Shown here piece by piece: positions 15,729 through 16,859 of a stretch of DNA of 16,859 nt. The position numbers were made by a program, and so were the translations under genes. The DNA lies in assembly GCA_016839665.1 (NCBI GenBank), contig JAEOTU010000019.1, forward strand, positions 1 through 16,859. The letters are read 5' to 3'. Under the pieces are notes generated by a model, which was not told the DNA's origin, ran no database searches, and was given only the letters and a program-made list of their open reading frames with translations. Origin of the DNA: Candidatus Hodarchaeota archaeon (GTDB lineage: Archaea > Asgardarchaeota > Heimdallarchaeia > Hodarchaeales > Hodarchaeaceae). Position 1 is the first letter of the stretch. Each line of letters starts with the position of its first letter.

Positions 15729-15745
15729 ATGTATTGATAGAGAAC

Positions 15746-15778
15746 TTGGAACCTTCATTTTTCTTCATTCTTTTCCAA
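15746..15778 (+). terminator. T-rich terminator-like tract after the winged-helix gene
   Basis: A pyrimidine-rich run (15752-15776, with several T clusters) lies between TTGGAA (15746-15751) and TTCCAA (15773-15778), which are perfect 6-base inverted copies with a 21-base loop. U-rich tracts end transcription in archaea, so this probably closes the hsp20/winged-helix unit. Confidence 0.45.
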
Positions 15779-15789
15779 TTTGTGGTCAT

Positions 15790-15806
15790 TTACTTACTGT
15801 AAGTAA
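15790..15806. repeat. 17-base perfect palindrome
   Basis: TTACTTAC-T-GTAAGTAA has perfect 8-base arms around one base. The 8-mer TAAGTAAG from its right side (15800-15807) recurs at 15885-15892, just downstream of the TATA box. This suggests two sites for one regulator. Confidence 0.5.
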
Positions 15807-15855
15807 GCAGTCGTATTCTATCCAAGAAAAAATTCAACCCATTTGAAGGTACAGC

Positions 15856-15878
15856 GGAATATTCCAAATATTTATAAG
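15856..15878 (+). promoter_or_regulatory. Promoter with overlapping palindrome upstream of leuS
   Basis: The TATA box TTTATAAG (15871-15878) is nearly identical to the hsp20 box. Immediately upstream is the perfect palindrome GGAATATTCC (15856-15865), covering the BRE position. GGTAC (15848-15852) and GTACC (15878-15882) flank the element as inverted copies. A start site near 15898-15902 is expected. Confidence 0.5.
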
Positions 15879-15913
15879 TACCAATAAGTAAGTGCGGGGA
15901 TGAGGTAATTTTA

Positions 15914-15940
15914 ATGAGGAATTACGTTCTCCAACTATAA
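15914..15940 (+). CDS. Possible 8-codon leader peptide of leuS
   Basis: ATG to TAA encodes MRNYVLQL. GAGGT (15902-15906) sits seven bases before the ATG, a good SD spacing, and the predicted transcription start is only about 10-15 bases upstream. Two of its last three codons are leucine (CTC, CTA), in front of a leucyl-tRNA synthetase gene. No homology can be claimed for so short an ORF. Confidence 0.35.
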   Translation: MRNYVLQL

Positions 15941-15968
15941 AACTCTTTTTCAGTCTCCTAGAGAACGT
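15924..15968 (+). promoter_or_regulatory. Long-loop inverted repeat in the leuS leader
   Basis: ACGTTCTC (15924-15931) and GAGAACGT (15961-15968) are perfect 8-base inverted copies with a 29-base loop. The left arm lies inside the 8-codon ORF, so ribosomes on that ORF would keep the stem open. The loop includes a CTCTTTTTC stretch that could act as a weak pause or stop signal. Confidence 0.4.
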
Positions 15969-16055
15969 TTCCAGTTATCCTCATCTGAAAATCTATTCTA
16001 TTTTTATTACATCATAGAAGAGGGATCTATTTTCAACGAACATGATAATAATAGA

Positions 16056-16091
16056 ATGAAATCAAGTGAACAATACGGTGAAATGCAGTGA
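16056..16091 (+). CDS. Possible 11-codon ORF overlapping the leuS start
   Basis: ATG to TGA encodes MKSSEQYGEMQ and ends in the GTGA shared with the leuS start codon, the same four-base overlap as nuoB/nuoC. It has no clear SD. Its codons contain the GGTGA that serves as the leuS SD. It may be chance. Confidence 0.2.
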   Translation: MKSSEQYGEMQ

Positions 16092-16859
16092 GTGAACAAC
16101 AGCAGCCTATAGAAGAATTCTTTGAGACGTTACGCTCAATAGAAGGCAAATGGCAAAAAAAATGGGATGAAAAAGATATTTTCAGAGCAAGGGTAGATCA
16201 AACAAAATCGAAATATTTTGTCACAGTTGCTTATCCATATGCAACAGGAGCGCTCCATGTAGGACATTGCCGGACTTACACCCTTGGCGATCTTTTCGCT
16301 CGTTTTAAAATGCAGCAGGGATACAATACATTATGGCCTATGGCTTTTCATATAACTGGAACACCTGTTCTGTCCGTTTCTGCCAAGATTGAAGCAGGAG
16401 ATAAAAAGGAGATAGAAAAATATACTGAATACGTTCAGATTTATGAAACTGATAAACAAAAAGTTTCTGAAATTGTCAAATCTTTCACAAAACCTATGAA
16501 TGTGGCAATGTTTTTTGCAGAGAATATGATTAATGACTTTAAAGCAATGGGGTACGCTTTGGATACACATCGTCAATTCACAACTGGTGATCCTGAATAT
16601 AACAAATTCATTGAATGGCAATTTAGTCATTTAATTGCTAAGAACCTGATTGTTCAAGGGGAATTTCCAATTTTATGGTGTCTAAATTGCCAAAACGCGG
16701 TTGGAGAAGATGATATCAAAGATGCTGATATTGAAAAAGTTGAAGTTCAAGATTTTGTAGGCTTAAAGTTTACCTTAGGGGATGAATATTTAGTAGCTGC
16801 AACATTCCGACCAGAAACTATTTATGGAGCAACTAACATTTGGATACATCCGACTGCTA
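16088..16859 (+). CDS. leuS: Leucyl-tRNA synthetase, N-terminal part
   Basis: This class I aminoacyl-tRNA synthetase of archaeal/eukaryotic type charges tRNA-Leu. The first 257 codons are visible and the frame is open to the window end. The HIGH motif is HVGH (57-60) in VAYPYATGALHVGHCRTYTLGD. WPMAFHITGTPV follows, then ILWCLNCQNAVGEDDI with a CxxC pair. The editing (CP1) domain begins at about 220 with ATFRPETIYGATN. The archaeal form has about 900-970 residues, so roughly a quarter is seen. The GTG at 16088 is the only possible start: TGA is in frame at 16079-16081, and GGTGA (16077-16081) lies six bases before it. The catalytic KMSKS loop is outside the window. Confidence 0.95.
   Translation, partial: MSEQQQPIEEFFETLRSIEGKWQKKWDEKDIFRARVDQTKSKYFVTVAYPYATGALHVGHCRTYTLGDLFARFKMQQGYNTLWPMAFHITGTPVLSVSAKIEAGDKKEIEKYTEYVQIYETDKQKVSEIVKSFTKPMNVAMFFAENMINDFKAMGYALDTHRQFTTGDPEYNKFIEWQFSHLIAKNLIVQGEFPILWCLNCQNAVGEDDIKDADIEKVEVQDFVGLKFTLGDEYLVAATFRPETIYGATNIWIHPTA

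Larger units (their letters stand above)
15729..16087 (+). other. Leader and regulatory region upstream of leuS
   Basis: About 360 bases without a long gene. In order it holds the T-rich tract above, a 17-base palindrome (15790-15806), a 10-base palindrome (15856-15865), a TATA box (15871-15878), an SD and 8-codon ORF (15914-15940) overlapping the left arm of an inverted repeat (15924-15968), and an 11-codon ORF (16056-16091) that overlaps the leuS start. If the TATA box is used, leuS mRNA has a leader of about 185 bases, unusually long for an archaeon. Confidence 0.55.

Noticed and set aside
16331..16630. Minus-strand frame of 99 codons inside leuS
   Set aside because: It is antisense to the catalytic domain of leucyl-tRNA synthetase, whose motifs are clear, and has no supporting SD or family match.
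1..16859. tRNA genes, CRISPR arrays, insertion sequences
   Set aside because: I looked for T-loop motifs, regularly spaced repeats and transposase-like proteins with terminal repeats and found none that could be supported.

Overview
The window looks like archaeal chromosome. The evidence is a complete archaeal-style Hsp20, a geranylgeranyl reductase, an archaeal-type LeuRS, TTTATAA-type TATA boxes and recurrent GGTGA Shine-Dalgarno sequences. The DNA is AT-rich. The gene mix (bacterial-order complex I, archaeal information genes, zinc-ribbon and winged-helix proteins) would suit an Asgard/Heimdallarchaeia-like lineage. That placement is inference from general resemblance and cannot be proven here.

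Positions 1-9992 (+ strand) hold a tightly packed complex I operon in the order nuoB (3' end only), C, D, H, I, J, K, L, M, N. Genes overlap or sit a few bases apart. nuoD runs straight into nuoH, so the NADH-oxidising module genes nuoE/F/G are absent from the place they occupy in bacterial operons. The complex is therefore probably an 11-subunit, NuoEFG-less quinone reductase and proton pump with an unidentified electron donor. nuoA presumably lies upstream of the window. The ion-path residues of K, L, M and N are present. Three subunits carry peculiarities: a 17-residue-longer loop in NuoH, single cysteines in NuoD at old hydrogenase-ligand positions, and a 26-residue tandem repeat in the NuoL C-terminus. 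A hairpin plus T6 overlaps the nuoN stop. It is followed at once by a geranylgeranyl reductase gene (10030-11244), a plausible enzyme for saturating the prenyl chains of lipids or of the quinone used by the complex.

Positions 11245-11771 have no convincing gene, though they contain a promoter-like box, a 13-codon ORF and a hairpin/T-tract. Positions 11772-14218 (- strand) form a cluster read leftward: a UppP/BacA-like polyprenyl-diphosphate phosphatase, a DUF457/YdjM-like membrane protein with a sequon-rich outer domain, and a small zinc-ribbon protein. The first two suggest envelope lipid or glycosylation work.

The 14219-14431 divergent region carries an hsp20 promoter framed by a perfect 9-bp inverted repeat. 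hsp20 (14432-15007) overlaps the longest reading of a winged-helix gene (to 15728). Positions 15729-16087 hold a U-rich terminator-like tract, two palindromes, a TATA box, an 8-codon leader ORF inside an inverted repeat, and a second mini-ORF overlapping the start of leuS. The leuS 5' third (GTG start at 16088) runs off the end of the window. No tRNA, rRNA, CRISPR or mobile element was recognised.
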